Source of the DNA: Hymenobacter perfusus
GTDB lineage: Bacteria; Bacteroidota; Bacteroidia; Cytophagales; Hymenobacteraceae
Direction: 5' to 3'
Assembly: GCF_003944765.1 (NCBI RefSeq)
Contig: NZ_RWIU01000003.1
Span: 310,001 to 374,000, forward strand
DNA length: 64,000 bases
Part shown: positions 1 through 7,754 of the stretch, piece by piece
How positions within the stretch are numbered: the stretch's first letter is position 1
Layout of the letters: the number at the start of each line of letters is the position of its first letter
Program-made: the position numbers and the translations under genes
Notes under the pieces: generated by a model
Told to the model about the DNA's origin: nothing
Seen by the model: only the letters and a program-made list of their open reading frames with translations
Database searches by the model: none

Positions 1-85
1 AGGCGCTGTTGATTTCGGTGCCGCCCGCCAGAATACGGAACGTTACGAGGTCGGTGGTGCTGGAAACGGGACTGGGAGCGGACAT
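1..85 (-). CDS. VgrG-like eCIS spike protein, N-terminal fragment
   Basis: Only the first 28 codons are in the window. The reading starts MSAPSPVSSTTDLVTFRILA and runs off the left edge. The position directly after the LysM tube protein, and the polar leader followed by a beta-strand-like start, fit the VgrG/Rhs-type spike (Afp8/Pvc8 position) of contractile injection systems. In that family the protein forms the trimeric spike at the tip of the inner tube and carries effectors or a PAAR tip. The start lies 39 bp after the stop of the upstream gene, as expected in one operon. The assignment rests mainly on gene order, because the diagnostic domains lie outside the window. Confidence 0.6.
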   Translation of the reverse strand, partial: MSAPSPVSSTTDLVTFRILAGGTEINSA

Positions 86-124
86 AGGAAAAGCGAAAAA
101 AATGAAGTAGCGGCGGCCAGACGC

Positions 125-781
125 TTACACCAAAGGCGGAAATACCAGCACGGAGCCGGGTTCCAGGCGGCGGAAGTTAATCAGGTCGTTGCGGCGGGCC
201 ACCTGAATGTAGTAGTCGGGCTTGCCGTAGATGCGGTGGCAGAGCGTGGGCAGCGTGTCGCCGGCCTGCACCCGGTGGTGGTGGGTGAGGTCCGAGGACT
301 GCTTATCGGCCTGCTTGGCCAGGGTGGCGGGGTCGGTGAAGCCCACGAAGGTCAGGCTCACTTTGGCCCGCAGCGGGGAGCCATCGGGCTTGAACAGGGT
401 GTAGCTGATATCGAACTTGGTGAGGCGGCAGTTGAAGAGCAGGTTGCTCCAGCTCAGTTGCACATAGTAGGGAGAGTGCAGCTTGCCCTGGTACTCCAGC
501 ACCACGTTGCGCAGCTTCTTGATGTCCTTGCCCACGTCCAGCACCTTGCCCTCCACGGCACCCGTCCCGTCCAGCAGCAAATCAAAGCTGACTTCCTCAT
601 CCCCAATGGCCTTGAATTTGGGGGCCTGGCCGTTCTGGCCCAGGGTTTCGGTTTTGGAATAAGCAATGGAGTAGGTGTGGGAAAACGATTCGGGGTTCAG
701 AAATACGGTGTAGCTGTCCGCCCCCTTGGTGGTGAACTGCTCGTTCTCGTAGCTCTGAAGTACCATTTTAACCAGGGTCAT
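125..781 (-). CDS. eCIS LysM-domain tube/baseplate protein (Afp7-like)
   Basis: This 218-aa protein has an N-terminal CIS-tube-like region (about residues 1-150, opening with a short leader and a NPESF segment typical of the family) and a C-terminal LysM domain (about 168-216, with RVQAGDTLPTLCHRIYG and ending in VLVFPP). In Afp/PVC particles this protein (Afp7/Pvc7) joins the inner tube to the spike and baseplate; LysM is common in such gp53-like tail proteins and need not bind peptidoglycan here. It lies 65 bp after the 59-aa DUF5908 gene and 39 bp before the spike gene, matching the afp6-afp7-afp8 order. An alternative start five codons later (MVLQS) is possible. Confidence 0.85.
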   Translation of the reverse strand: MTLVKMVLQSYENEQFTTKGADSYTVFLNPESFSHTYSIAYSKTETLGQNGQAPKFKAIGDEEVSFDLLLDGTGAVEGKVLDVGKDIKKLRNVVLEYQGKLHSPYYVQLSWSNLLFNCRLTKFDISYTLFKPDGSPLRAKVSLTFVGFTDPATLAKQADKQSSDLTHHHRVQAGDTLPTLCHRIYGKPDYYIQVARRNDLINFRRLEPGSVLVFPPLV

Positions 782-846
782 GCGCGGCTAAAACTGAAAG
801 GCGGGAATAGCGGAAAAAGGGCGGTTGAGCGGTTGGGGCGGCAGCT

Positions 847-1026
847 TTAGCGCTCCTGCCGGCGGCGCAGCTGAGCCAGCACCTGCCGCACGCAGCTCTC
901 GGTGATTTCGCGGCGGAGCTGCTCGCGGGCTTCGGTGCTGACGGCCGCCTCCGGGCGGGCGGCGGGGAGGCGGCCTTCATCGTGCACGGTTACTTTGATA
1001 ATCAGCTCCCGAATTTCAATGGGCAT
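847..1026 (-). CDS. Small eCIS protein, DUF5908 family (Afp6/Pvc6-like)
   Basis: This 59-aa reading frame begins MPIEIRELIIKVTVHDEG and ends in an arginine-rich tail (QLRRRQER). The MPIEIREL(I/V)IK start is the signature of DUF5908, the tiny protein at the afp6/pvc6 position in eCIS operons. Its exact role in the particle is not well defined; from its position it is probably a minor assembly or baseplate component. It fits precisely between the second tube gene (start 35 bp upstream) and the LysM gene. The rest of the protein is predicted helical and charged. It is easily missed because of its length. Confidence 0.85.
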   Translation of the reverse strand: MPIEIRELIIKVTVHDEGRLPAARPEAAVSTEAREQLRREITESCVRQVLAQLRRRQER

Positions 1027-1061
1027 AGCGCGGATAGGAATCTGGATGGAAAAAGAACAGC

Positions 1062-1523
1062 TCAGCGCACGCGCTGCTGCTGGAAGCGGGTGTAGGTCAG
1101 CTCCAGGGTTTCAATGGCCAGGGCGTTTTCCTCGGCCTTGAAATCCGAGACGCTCCACTTCACGGGCCAAGCGTTGTCAAACGACCAGAAAGCCAGCGTA
1201 TCGCCCTCGGGGTTCAGCAAGCTCAGAAACACCTGCTTGGGCACGATAGGCTCGGACAAGTCCGAGCCTATCGTGGTGCGTACCCAGGCCGCCAGGGCCG
1301 AGCCTTCAATCAGCAGGCCGCGTTTCAGGACCAGGTTGCTGTACTTGGCCACGGTGGGCACCGTGTACTTGTACAGGTTCTGGCCGCCTTCGCCAATGGT
1401 TTCGGTTTCGCGCTCCACGGCCAGGCCCGAGACTTCCTGAAACGCCGCATCGGCGGTGGTTTTGATGGCCTCGAACGAGAGCGTGAAGTAGAAACTGACG
1501 GGCGGATACCCTTTGTCAGGCAT
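1062..1523 (-). CDS. eCIS inner tube protein 2 (T4 gp19-like)
   Basis: This 153-aa protein belongs to the phage T4 gp19-like tail tube family. The N-terminal FYFTLSFE strand, the FQEVSGL motif (about residues 29-35) and the C-terminal ETLELTYTRF strand match the upstream tube protein and its relatives. Family knowledge: such proteins stack as hexameric rings to form the inner tube that is driven into the target. In Afp-like systems two tube paralogues exist, one forming the bulk tube (Afp1) and one or more placed near the baseplate (Afp5). The position after the main tube gene and before DUF5908 suggests the Afp5-like role. The gap to the upstream tube gene is only 10 bp, so co-translation is likely. 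Confidence 0.88.
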   Translation of the reverse strand: MPDKGYPPVSFYFTLSFEAIKTTADAAFQEVSGLAVERETETIGEGGQNLYKYTVPTVAKYSNLVLKRGLLIEGSALAAWVRTTIGSDLSEPIVPKQVFLSLLNPEGDTLAFWSFDNAWPVKWSVSDFKAEENALAIETLELTYTRFQQQRVR

Positions 1524-1533
1524 AGATCAGGGG

Positions 1534-1992
1534 TTAGCCGCCGTTTTTGATTTCCAGGGTTTCGTAGGCCACCTCCAGGGTTTCCACGGCCACTTCGTTG
1601 CCGTCGGCCTTCAGGTCGGTGCCCTGAATTTTGGTGGGCCAGGCGTTATTCAGCGTCCAGGTCATGGTGGCGTTGCCGCCCTCGTCGCAGAGCATAATCA
1701 CCACGGTGGTGCGCTTGATGAGGTTGAGGTTGATGGTGGAGTACCAGTCCCAGAAGTGGTTATCCTTCACGAAAATGCCCTTTTTCAGGGTCACGTTGCC
1801 CACCTTTTTCAGGCCGGGCATCTTGATGGTTGAGAAGGTGGGGCTGTTGCCGGCGCGGTACTCAATTACCTGGGTTTCGGTTTCGAGGCCGCTTACTTCC
1901 TGAAAAGGCACGTCGCCTTTGCCGTCGCCGAGGTCAACTTTGAAATAAAACTTGGGTAGGGGCCAAACGGCATCCTGTGCTTCACCAGCCAT
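1534..1992 (-). CDS. eCIS inner tube protein 1 (T4 gp19-like)
   Basis: This 152-aa protein of the gp19-like tube family has the FQEVSGLETE motif near residue 31, a TIKMPGLKKVGNVTLKKGI segment typical of bulk tube proteins (the long loop between inner-tube strands), and the VETLEVAYE C-terminal strand. It follows the sheath gene directly, as the main tube gene does in Afp/PVC/MAC-type loci. It is paralogous to the next protein (same motifs, same length, clearly different sequence). The role is to form the hollow tube inside the contractile sheath. The gap to the sheath gene is 50 bp. Confidence 0.9.
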   Translation of the reverse strand: MAGEAQDAVWPLPKFYFKVDLGDGKGDVPFQEVSGLETETQVIEYRAGNSPTFSTIKMPGLKKVGNVTLKKGIFVKDNHFWDWYSTINLNLIKRTTVVIMLCDEGGNATMTWTLNNAWPTKIQGTDLKADGNEVAVETLEVAYETLEIKNGG

Positions 1993-2042
1993 GAGCTTGC
2001 AGTCGTAAAAGTGAGGAAATCAGAAAAGGAACTAGCGGAGCG

Positions 2043-3857
2043 CTACGACTTCTGCATCTGCTGCTGGAAGCTGAGCACGATGAATTCGGCGGGGCGCGAA
2101 ATGGCCACTTTGATGAACACGTTCATGTAGCCGTTGAGCACGTCGTCGCCGGTCATGGTGGTGCCCAGGCCCACGGCCACGCTGTAGGCATCCTCGGGCT
2201 TGGAGCCGGCCAGGGCGCCCTGCTTCCACTGGTTGAACAGGAAGCTGCTGATCATGCTCTGCACCTTCACCCAGGTGTTGTTGTCGTTGGGCTCGAACAC
2301 GTAGGCGCGGGAAGCCAGCTTAATGGACTGCTCCAGCATAATCATGGTGCGGCGCACGTTCACGTAGCGCCAGTCCTGGCTGTTGCCATCGAGGGTGCGG
2401 GCACCCCACACCAGCACGCCCAGCCCAGGAAACGGCCGGATGGCGTTAACGGATTTGCCGGTGGCGGCATCCACGTTCAGGCGGGCCTGGTCGTTGTCGC
2501 TCAGGTTCACGGTGGGCGCCACCACGCTGTTGAGGCCCACGTTGGCGGGGGCTTTCCACACGCCCCGATTGGCATCCACGGCCGTGTACACGCCGGCCAT
2601 GGCCGCCGCCACGGGCAGCGTGTTGCGGTAGCGGGTAATGTTGTCGATGAGGCGCTTGTAGTCGAGGCTGGAGGCCAGCAGGGCGTTATGCACCCGAATC
2701 ACGTTCAGCTCGAACGTCAGGTCGCGCTTCAGCTCCTCCACGGCGTACAGCGTCTGGGCCTCCTTTACCACCCCGGCGTAGTTAGTGAAGAAGCGCAGCA
2801 TATCGGTGCGCTTGGCCCGCTCGGCCGGACTGATAGGCGGCTGGCCCTCGGCCGGTTCTTCGTCCAGACTGGCTTGGGTCGACGTTACGGCGGCGTCGGC
2901 CATGGCAACAAACTTGTCCAGCAGCTCCTTTTTCAGGTTCAGGAAGGACGTTTCGATGGCATTGACCACCGTGGTAACCACCCAGGGGAAATAGCCTACG
3001 CCGTACTTCAGGTAGTTGGTCGAAACCCCGTTGCGGAAGGCCACGATAGGGTTCTTCTCTTTATCGTCGCTATTGAGTACCAGCGGGTCGGTTACCGCGC
3101 CTTTGTACACGTCCAGCAGCGCTACGCACCGCTGGGTGGCGTTGCAGTGGCCCAGCATGGCCTGGGCCACGGTGTAGTACTCCTCTGAGGTCAGACGCAG
3201 CGCGTCGGGGCAGACCACCATCGTGGGTTCCTGCTCATATACCAGGGAGGCAATGGCGTCCAGAAATAGGTCCTTGGGGGCTTTGGGTGCGGCGGCCGGC
3301 GTGGCATCCGGGTCGGTTCCTGTCTTCTTGGCACCGCCTTTCGCGTCGTCCTCCGCCTTGGGGTTGGCATCGGTCTTTATGTCCTCTTTATCCTGCCCCC
3401 CGATGGTCGTGCCCGCGTACTCGCCGATGGAGATGATGTAGCAGGTCGCGCCGCCGTTCTGGTAGAACAGCCGGATATTGTTGTAGAGGTAGTACACCTC
3501 ATCCTGCTCCGGCGTGAGGGCATACTTGGTCAGCACGGCCGTGGTAGCATTATACTCCTCCAGGTTACTGATCTGGAGCGGCATGGGCTGCACGGCCAGG
3601 TCGGCCCCCAGCGAGGCTACCGTGGTGGCACCTTCCAGCTTGGTCAGGTCGAAGAGCGGCGTGTTGCCCTGGCCGAAGTAGGTTTCGTACTCCTTCAGCG
3701 ACGTAACGCGCTGCGGCCGGCTGCCCAGGTCTTCGCCGTTGTAGTTGGCCTTGGCCGTGTACCCGATAAACACCGGAATGGCCGTGGCCACCTCCACCAC
3801 CGAGTTGGGAAAGGCGTTTATCTCGTTGATGTAAACGCCGGGGGTTTGCTGTTCCAT
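2043..3857 (-). CDS. Contractile sheath protein of eCIS
   Basis: This 604-aa protein opens with TPGVYINEINAFPNSVVEV and the IPVFIGYTAKA strand, the classic phage/eCIS tail sheath N-terminus. It ends with the conserved sheath C-terminal domain (WRYVNVRRTMIMLEQSI, then a region ending ISRPAEFIVLSFQQQM). The sheath wraps the tube and contracts to drive it into a target membrane. Residues about 150-196 form a lysine-, aspartate- and alanine-rich low-complexity insert (DANPKAEDDAKGGAKKTG and on) between the N-terminal part and the NPxL-like core, probably a surface loop or domain linker. Only one sheath gene is visible, whereas Afp has three paralogues (Afp2-4); all sheath functions may rest on this one, as in simpler Bacteroidota loci. 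Confidence 0.93.
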   Translation of the reverse strand: MEQQTPGVYINEINAFPNSVVEVATAIPVFIGYTAKANYNGEDLGSRPQRVTSLKEYETYFGQGNTPLFDLTKLEGATTVASLGADLAVQPMPLQISNLEEYNATTAVLTKYALTPEQDEVYYLYNNIRLFYQNGGATCYIISIGEYAGTTIGGQDKEDIKTDANPKAEDDAKGGAKKTGTDPDATPAAAPKAPKDLFLDAIASLVYEQEPTMVVCPDALRLTSEEYYTVAQAMLGHCNATQRCVALLDVYKGAVTDPLVLNSDDKEKNPIVAFRNGVSTNYLKYGVGYFPWVVTTVVNAIETSFLNLKKELLDKFVAMADAAVTSTQASLDEEPAEGQPPISPAERAKRTDMLRFFTNYAGVVKEAQTLYAVEELKRDLTFELNVIRVHNALLASSLDYKRLIDNITRYRNTLPVAAAMAGVYTAVDANRGVWKAPANVGLNSVVAPTVNLSDNDQARLNVDAATGKSVNAIRPFPGLGVLVWGARTLDGNSQDWRYVNVRRTMIMLEQSIKLASRAYVFEPNDNNTWVKVQSMISSFLFNQWKQGALAGSKPEDAYSVAVGLGTTMTGDDVLNGYMNVFIKVAISRPAEFIVLSFQQQMQKS

Positions 3858-3893
3858 AGAGGGACGTTGGGGTTAGGAATGAAAAGAAAAGAA

Positions 3894-4979
3894 TCAGAGG
3901 TGAACCAGGATTTCAGAATAGGCCGACTGAGCCTCGGTATCAGCTGCCGCGCGGGGCCAGTCGGCCGGCAGGGGGCGCACCACCTCCGCGCCGGGTGTGG
4001 GCAGCAGGGCTACCAGCAAAGCCGGCTGGGTACAGCGCAGGGCGCAGGCGTAGTCGGGCCGTTCCCGCAGCGGAATAGCGTGGGTGGAAATAAAGGCGGC
4101 CCCGGCCCCGGCCGGAGGCGGCAGCAGCCGCTCGAAGTCCACGGCCGGTAGCTTGGTATCGGGCCGGGCCGTAGCCGTTACCGACAGTTCCCGGGCGGGT
4201 TGCTGCCAGAGCTTTTCGGCGGGCACCCGGTAGCGGAGCTGGTAGCACCAATAGGTAGACCGGGCGGTAAAAGCCAGCTGTACCGTCAAAGGAGGCGCCA
4301 GCAGGGCCGTTTGGCTGATTTCGAGTATGCCCCAAGTCTGGGCCGCGTACAGCTGCTCGTCGGCGTAGAAATCAAGGTGCCGGGTGCCGGCCACCCGCAG
4401 CTGGTAGCGGCCCCCGCCGCCCCGGCGCACATCCACGGCCACCTGCCCCGTTTCATCCAGAATTACCTGGTCGTTCTTATCCAAAGGCAGGGCCGTGGCT
4501 ACGGTGGTACCCTGGGCCACCGCCAGCACCCGCACCGCCGGCCGGGCAGCGGGCAGTTGCCCGGTATCGGCCGTGAGGGTGAAGGGGGTAAGCGGCAGTA
4601 GTAGGGCTTTTTCCGCCTTCAGCTTCACCAACGGGCCTTTGGCGGCGCGCACGTGGAAGTAGTGAATGGCCCGGCGGCCGTGGGCGGGCTGGGGCTTGGG
4701 CGGCGGCAGCACCGTGAAATTGGCGAAGTAGGGGCTGAGCGGCTCCAGTTGAAACCGCAGCGGAAACAGGAAATCGGGCAGGGGCCGAGCCGCCGCCGCG
4801 TCGTTCAGGTCGCGCAGTACGGCCAGGCCGTTAGCGGTGGGCTTCACCCAGAGGCCGGCGCGTTGCAGGTTGCGCACAGTGGCCGCCGTGGGCGTAATCC
4901 TGACGGCCGGCGTCAATGGGTCCTGGAAGTAGCTGTGCCGTTGCTCTACCACGCACAGCAGCTGGGAGGTCTGACGCAT
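3894..4979 (-). CDS. Unknown protein encoded in the eCIS operon
   Basis: This 361-aa protein has no domain I recognise. It is beta-rich, cytoplasmic in appearance (no signal peptide or membrane segment) and rich in Pro, Ala and Leu. It contains an RGGGGRYQLRV segment near residue 187 and a WCYQLRYRVP segment in the second half. It sits between the DUF4255 gene (2-bp gap) and the sheath gene (36-bp gap), so it is almost certainly co-expressed with the injection system. A structural, scaffold or chaperone role is an inference from location only. The start is the ATG directly after the DUF4255 stop; codon use resembles the neighbours. Confidence 0.7.
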   Translation of the reverse strand: MRQTSQLLCVVEQRHSYFQDPLTPAVRITPTAATVRNLQRAGLWVKPTANGLAVLRDLNDAAAARPLPDFLFPLRFQLEPLSPYFANFTVLPPPKPQPAHGRRAIHYFHVRAAKGPLVKLKAEKALLLPLTPFTLTADTGQLPAARPAVRVLAVAQGTTVATALPLDKNDQVILDETGQVAVDVRRGGGGRYQLRVAGTRHLDFYADEQLYAAQTWGILEISQTALLAPPLTVQLAFTARSTYWCYQLRYRVPAEKLWQQPARELSVTATARPDTKLPAVDFERLLPPPAGAGAAFISTHAIPLRERPDYACALRCTQPALLVALLPTPGAEVVRPLPADWPRAAADTEAQSAYSEILVHL

Positions 4980-4981
4980 GG

Positions 4982-5563
4982 CTACCCGGCGTGTTGGTCA
5001 ATAGAGCCGATGCCCGGCAGGGTCGGCCCGTCGGGGCCTTCCTGGAGCGTCAGCATCCGGACTTTATAGAGCACGCCCGGCAGGTATTTGCTGCCCAGCA
5101 TCCCCCAGAGCTGGCTCCACTCGTGAGTCGTCACGGTTTCCAGCTCCACCAACACCTTTTCCAGGCGGCGGTCCAGGGTGGGGGTGTTCTGGGGTGTAAG
5201 CACGTTTTTGCGCTGGAAGAAGGTTATGCCGGCCCCCAGAAACTTCAGGGCTTCGGCGTAGTCGCTGAAGTTGGCCGCCAGCAGCACCCGCAGGTTCAGC
5301 CGGATGGCCGGGTTGGCGCGGGCGTACTCAGGGCCGTTGGTGCCCGCAGTGGTTCGGTTGGCCGCGCCGTTGCGCAGCGTGGTTTCCTGCTCCAGATTCA
5401 CCAGCGTGAGGCACAGTCGGTTAAGCGCATCCGGCAGCGGGTTGCCATCGGGGCCGGTGTAGGGCGTCAGCAAGGCCCGCGCCTGATTATCCGTCAGGTC
5501 GAATACTTGCTTGAGGTAGGCGTTCAGCTCGTCGGTGAGGGCCTGTAATGCCTGCTGAATCAT
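4982..5563 (-). CDS. eCIS tail terminator/cap protein, DUF4255 (Afp16-like)
   Basis: This 193-aa protein begins MIQQALQALTDELNAYLKQV and contains LTLVNLEQETTLRNG (about residues 55-69) and IRLNLRVLLAANFSDYAEAL, the hallmarks of DUF4255 (Pvc16 N-terminal domain). In Afp/PVC the family member caps the tube and sheath end distal to the baseplate and fixes particle length. Here the gene is the first of the operon instead of near its end, a common arrangement in Bacteroidota eCIS loci. I chose the ATG at 5563 over a longer in-frame start at 5614, because the extra residues are polar, unconserved in type and include no family motif. The operon promoter should lie upstream, in 5564-6168. Confidence 0.88.
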   Translation of the reverse strand: MIQQALQALTDELNAYLKQVFDLTDNQARALLTPYTGPDGNPLPDALNRLCLTLVNLEQETTLRNGAANRTTAGTNGPEYARANPAIRLNLRVLLAANFSDYAEALKFLGAGITFFQRKNVLTPQNTPTLDRRLEKVLVELETVTTHEWSQLWGMLGSKYLPGVLYKVRMLTLQEGPDGPTLPGIGSIDQHAG

Positions 5564-6168
5564 GAGAGAAGGAGGATGCGGGGCTCCCTGACTCCGCGCC
5601 TGTGGTCCACGCATACGCGTCAGCCACCAGCCGGAGAAGCCCGGGGTAGAATGCAGGAAAGAAGGGGAGTGCCCGCTAGGGCCGGCCGGTTGTAAGCGGC
5701 CGGCTAAAGGCTGCGGTCAGAGGCCCGAAATCGGGTGAAATAGCTGTTTTTTTGCCCCGGACAGGGCAAAAAAGGTAACGGGCAACAAGCATAACAGGAC
5801 TATTGCGGACGCCGGGTGGTTGGAAACCGGCAGGCCAGTGGAAGGACGTACTTCCCCGCCACTGCGCAGGCAGTGGGAGTGGAAGGCGTAGCGGAAAAGC
5901 TACCCTGGATGCAATAGGAGAATAAGGAGGAGCGGTTGGCGGCGGTGCGCGTTAGTATCGACCAATGCGCTGCCAATAATAGAGGTTTTGCGAAAATAAC
6001 CGTGCGTAATAAAATTGCATTCTATATATAGTGTTGTGCTTTGTTTATAAGTAACCCTGGTTTAGACAAAAAATATTGGCGTAAGAGGCGGACGAGGCAG
6101 GCAAAACCAGGCGGAGCAGTAGCCAGGTAGCACTACGCCCGCCCTGAATCAACGCTTCGCCAGCCCGC
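5564..6168. promoter_or_regulatory. Upstream region of the eCIS operon (no gene)
   Basis: About 600 bp without a credible reading frame. It contains an inverted repeat with A/T flanks (5748-5773), a small GC hairpin CCACTGC/GCAGTGG at 5860-5877 and an AT-rich stretch (about 5990-6075). I found no perfect Bacteroidota -7 box facing the operon. The nearest is TACCTTTT read on the minus strand at 5770-5777, one mismatch from TAnnTTTG. The operon promoter is therefore placed here only by position. Confidence 0.4.
5748..5773. terminator. Hairpin with T/A flanks (bidirectional terminator-like)
   Basis: Arms TTTTTTGCCC and GGGCAAAAAA are perfect inverted copies around a 6-nt loop. The run of T on either strand gives it the look of a short intrinsic terminator. 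It lies upstream of the eCIS operon and could insulate it from read-through or act as a regulatory hairpin; it also overlaps the weak TACCTTTT box. Confidence 0.45.
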
Positions 6169-6202
6169 AAAAAAGCCCAACCATGCAAAGCATAGTCGGG
6201 CT
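6169..6202 (-). terminator. Intrinsic terminator of the M28 peptidase gene
   Basis: Read on the minus strand: AGCCC, then ACTATGC, a TTT loop, GCATGGT, GGGCT and a T run. It is 48 bp after the peptidase stop codon. Confidence 0.8.
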
Positions 6203-6249
6203 CCTGAAATGGAAAAAGAGAAGCTGATGGCACCTTGTGGGGTGGCAGC

Positions 6250-7608
6250 TTACCGCATCGGTTTGGGCAGTGCCGGCAGGCTCTCGTGGCCCTCGGCATC
6301 CACGCTCACCACCCCGAAGATGAAGTTGTCCTTGCTGTGGGGCAGGTCAGCTTTGGTGTCGGTTACGAAGAACTTCTGCTGCCACTCGGGGGCGCTGGTT
6401 TCGCGCATGAGCACGTAGTAGCCGGCCGGCTTCTCGCCGGCTTTGGGGGCTTCCCACTTCAGCTCGGTGCGGTTGGTGAGGTTGGCCGTGAGCACGCCCA
6501 CGTTTTCGGGGGCAGCGGGGGCCAGGGCCAGCGAGGCCAGCGTAGCCAGGTTTACGCCGGTGTTTTTGCGCAGGTAGGCGAAATCCATGAACTTGGCGTG
6601 GTCACCGTATTCTTCGCCATTTTCGGTGCGTAGGTCCTGGTGCTGGTGGCGGAAGTCCTCGTTTACTTCCGAGAAACGCACCGCCGTAAAACCCTGCTGA
6701 TTGAACGGCGTATGGTCGCCGCCGCGCAGGAACCGGTCGGGGCGGTACTCCAGCACCACCTCGTGGCCGGGCACGTACTGCTTGGTGGCGGTGCGGGTGT
6801 AGCGGGCCAAGTTGCGGCTGGGCGAGTCGTTTTCACTGCTCAGCGTGCGGCGCACTTTGGCTTCGTCGGCGGTTTCGGTGGCGGGCACGCCTTCGCTGAA
6901 CACGCGCAGCTGGGTAGTATTCTTGATTTCGGGGTCGTGGCCGGTGGAGTTGCCCATGATGTCGTTGTTGAGCATGGCCACCAGATTCCAGCCTTCTTTC
7001 TTGGCGCGTTTGGCCAGGTAGGTCGAGCCGTAGAGACCCTGTTCTTCGCCCTGCACCGCCACGAAGATGATGGTGGCCGGGAACTGCTGCTTGCTCATCA
7101 CGCGGGCCAGCTCCATCACGGCCACCGTGCCCGAGCCGTCGTCGTTGGCACCGGGCGCGTCGGCGGTGGCGTTCATCACGTCCGACACCCGCGAGTCGAT
7201 GTGGCCGCTCACGATGAACACGCGCTTATCGGTGGGGTCGGTGCCGGGCAGGGTGGCCATGACGTTGGCCATCAGCACGGGCCGGTCGATGCGGCGGCCG
7301 TCGGGCTTGATGGTGAACGTGTCCTGCTCCACCTTGAGCCGGCCGCCGCTGGCCTTACTGTACTTGCGAAACTCGCCTTCCACCCAGTTGCGGGCCGCCC
7401 CGATGCCGCGCTTCTTGCTTTTGGTGTCGCTGAGCGTATGCCGCGTGCCAAAGCTCACGAGCTTGTTGATGTCGTCGCGCAGGTTCTTTTCGGATACTTC
7501 CTCCACCATGCGGGTGATAAGCGGATTGGGCGTGGTGGTGGGCTGGGTTTGGGCCAGCGCCGGAACAGTGAAACCGAGGGAGAAAAGCAGTGGCGTAAAG
7601 CGGCGCAT
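6250..7608 (-). CDS. Secreted M28-family metallopeptidase with C-terminal fibronectin-like domain
   Basis: This 452-aa protein has an N-terminal signal peptide (MRRFTPLLFSLGFTVPALAQ). The M28 zinc ligands are visible: His136 in SGHIDSR, Asp156 in GANDDGSG, the Glu188-Glu189 pair in GEEQG, Asp216 in NNDIMGN and His299 in GGDHTPF. M28 enzymes are aminopeptidases with two co-catalytic zinc ions. After about residue 360 a beta-sandwich segment (LKWEAPKAGEKPAGYYVLMR) resembles a fibronectin type III module, often used in secreted Bacteroidota enzymes. It is probably exported to periplasm or outside and degrades peptides. It stands alone with its own terminator. A substrate cannot be given from the sequence. 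Confidence 0.92.
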   Translation of the reverse strand: MRRFTPLLFSLGFTVPALAQTQPTTTPNPLITRMVEEVSEKNLRDDINKLVSFGTRHTLSDTKSKKRGIGAARNWVEGEFRKYSKASGGRLKVEQDTFTIKPDGRRIDRPVLMANVMATLPGTDPTDKRVFIVSGHIDSRVSDVMNATADAPGANDDGSGTVAVMELARVMSKQQFPATIIFVAVQGEEQGLYGSTYLAKRAKKEGWNLVAMLNNDIMGNSTGHDPEIKNTTQLRVFSEGVPATETADEAKVRRTLSSENDSPSRNLARYTRTATKQYVPGHEVVLEYRPDRFLRGGDHTPFNQQGFTAVRFSEVNEDFRHQHQDLRTENGEEYGDHAKFMDFAYLRKNTGVNLATLASLALAPAAPENVGVLTANLTNRTELKWEAPKAGEKPAGYYVLMRETSAPEWQQKFFVTDTKADLPHSKDNFIFGVVSVDAEGHESLPALPKPMR

Positions 7609-7664
7609 AGACGGTGGTTGAGTGTGGAAGGCAATAGACGCAGGATTTCGGCCGGCGTTGCGGA

Positions 7665-7753
7665 GCAGTAGCGCGAACTTTGTAGTTCGCCCCCCACGCC
7701 GTTCGGGTGGCTTTAACGGCGCGGGACGCGAACTACAAAGTTCGCGCTACTGC
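7665..7753. repeat. Palindromic repeat element A, copy 1
   Basis: Two perfect 26-bp inverted arms (7665-7690 and 7728-7753; core AGCGCGAACTTTGTAGTTCG) surround a 37-bp GC-rich spacer. It begins 2 bp after the stop of the ketoacyl synthase gene and could fold into a terminator-like hairpin. A second, diverged copy lies at 12340-12429. Confidence 0.85.
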
Positions 7754-7754
7754 A

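Noticed and set aside
1..5563. Ordinary contractile prophage or type VI secretion
   Set aside because: DUF4255, DUF5908, the paired tubes and the LysM protein point to eCIS; no phage head, integrase or T6SS membrane-complex genes are seen.
5774..6168. A defined eCIS promoter
   Set aside because: No TAnnTTTG box in the right direction without mismatches; only the general region can be given.
6640..7671. Long open frame on the plus strand opposite the M28 peptidase
   Set aside because: It is rich in Gly, His and Val with no domain, and it mirrors a gene with clear catalytic motifs; a shadow of high-GC codon bias.
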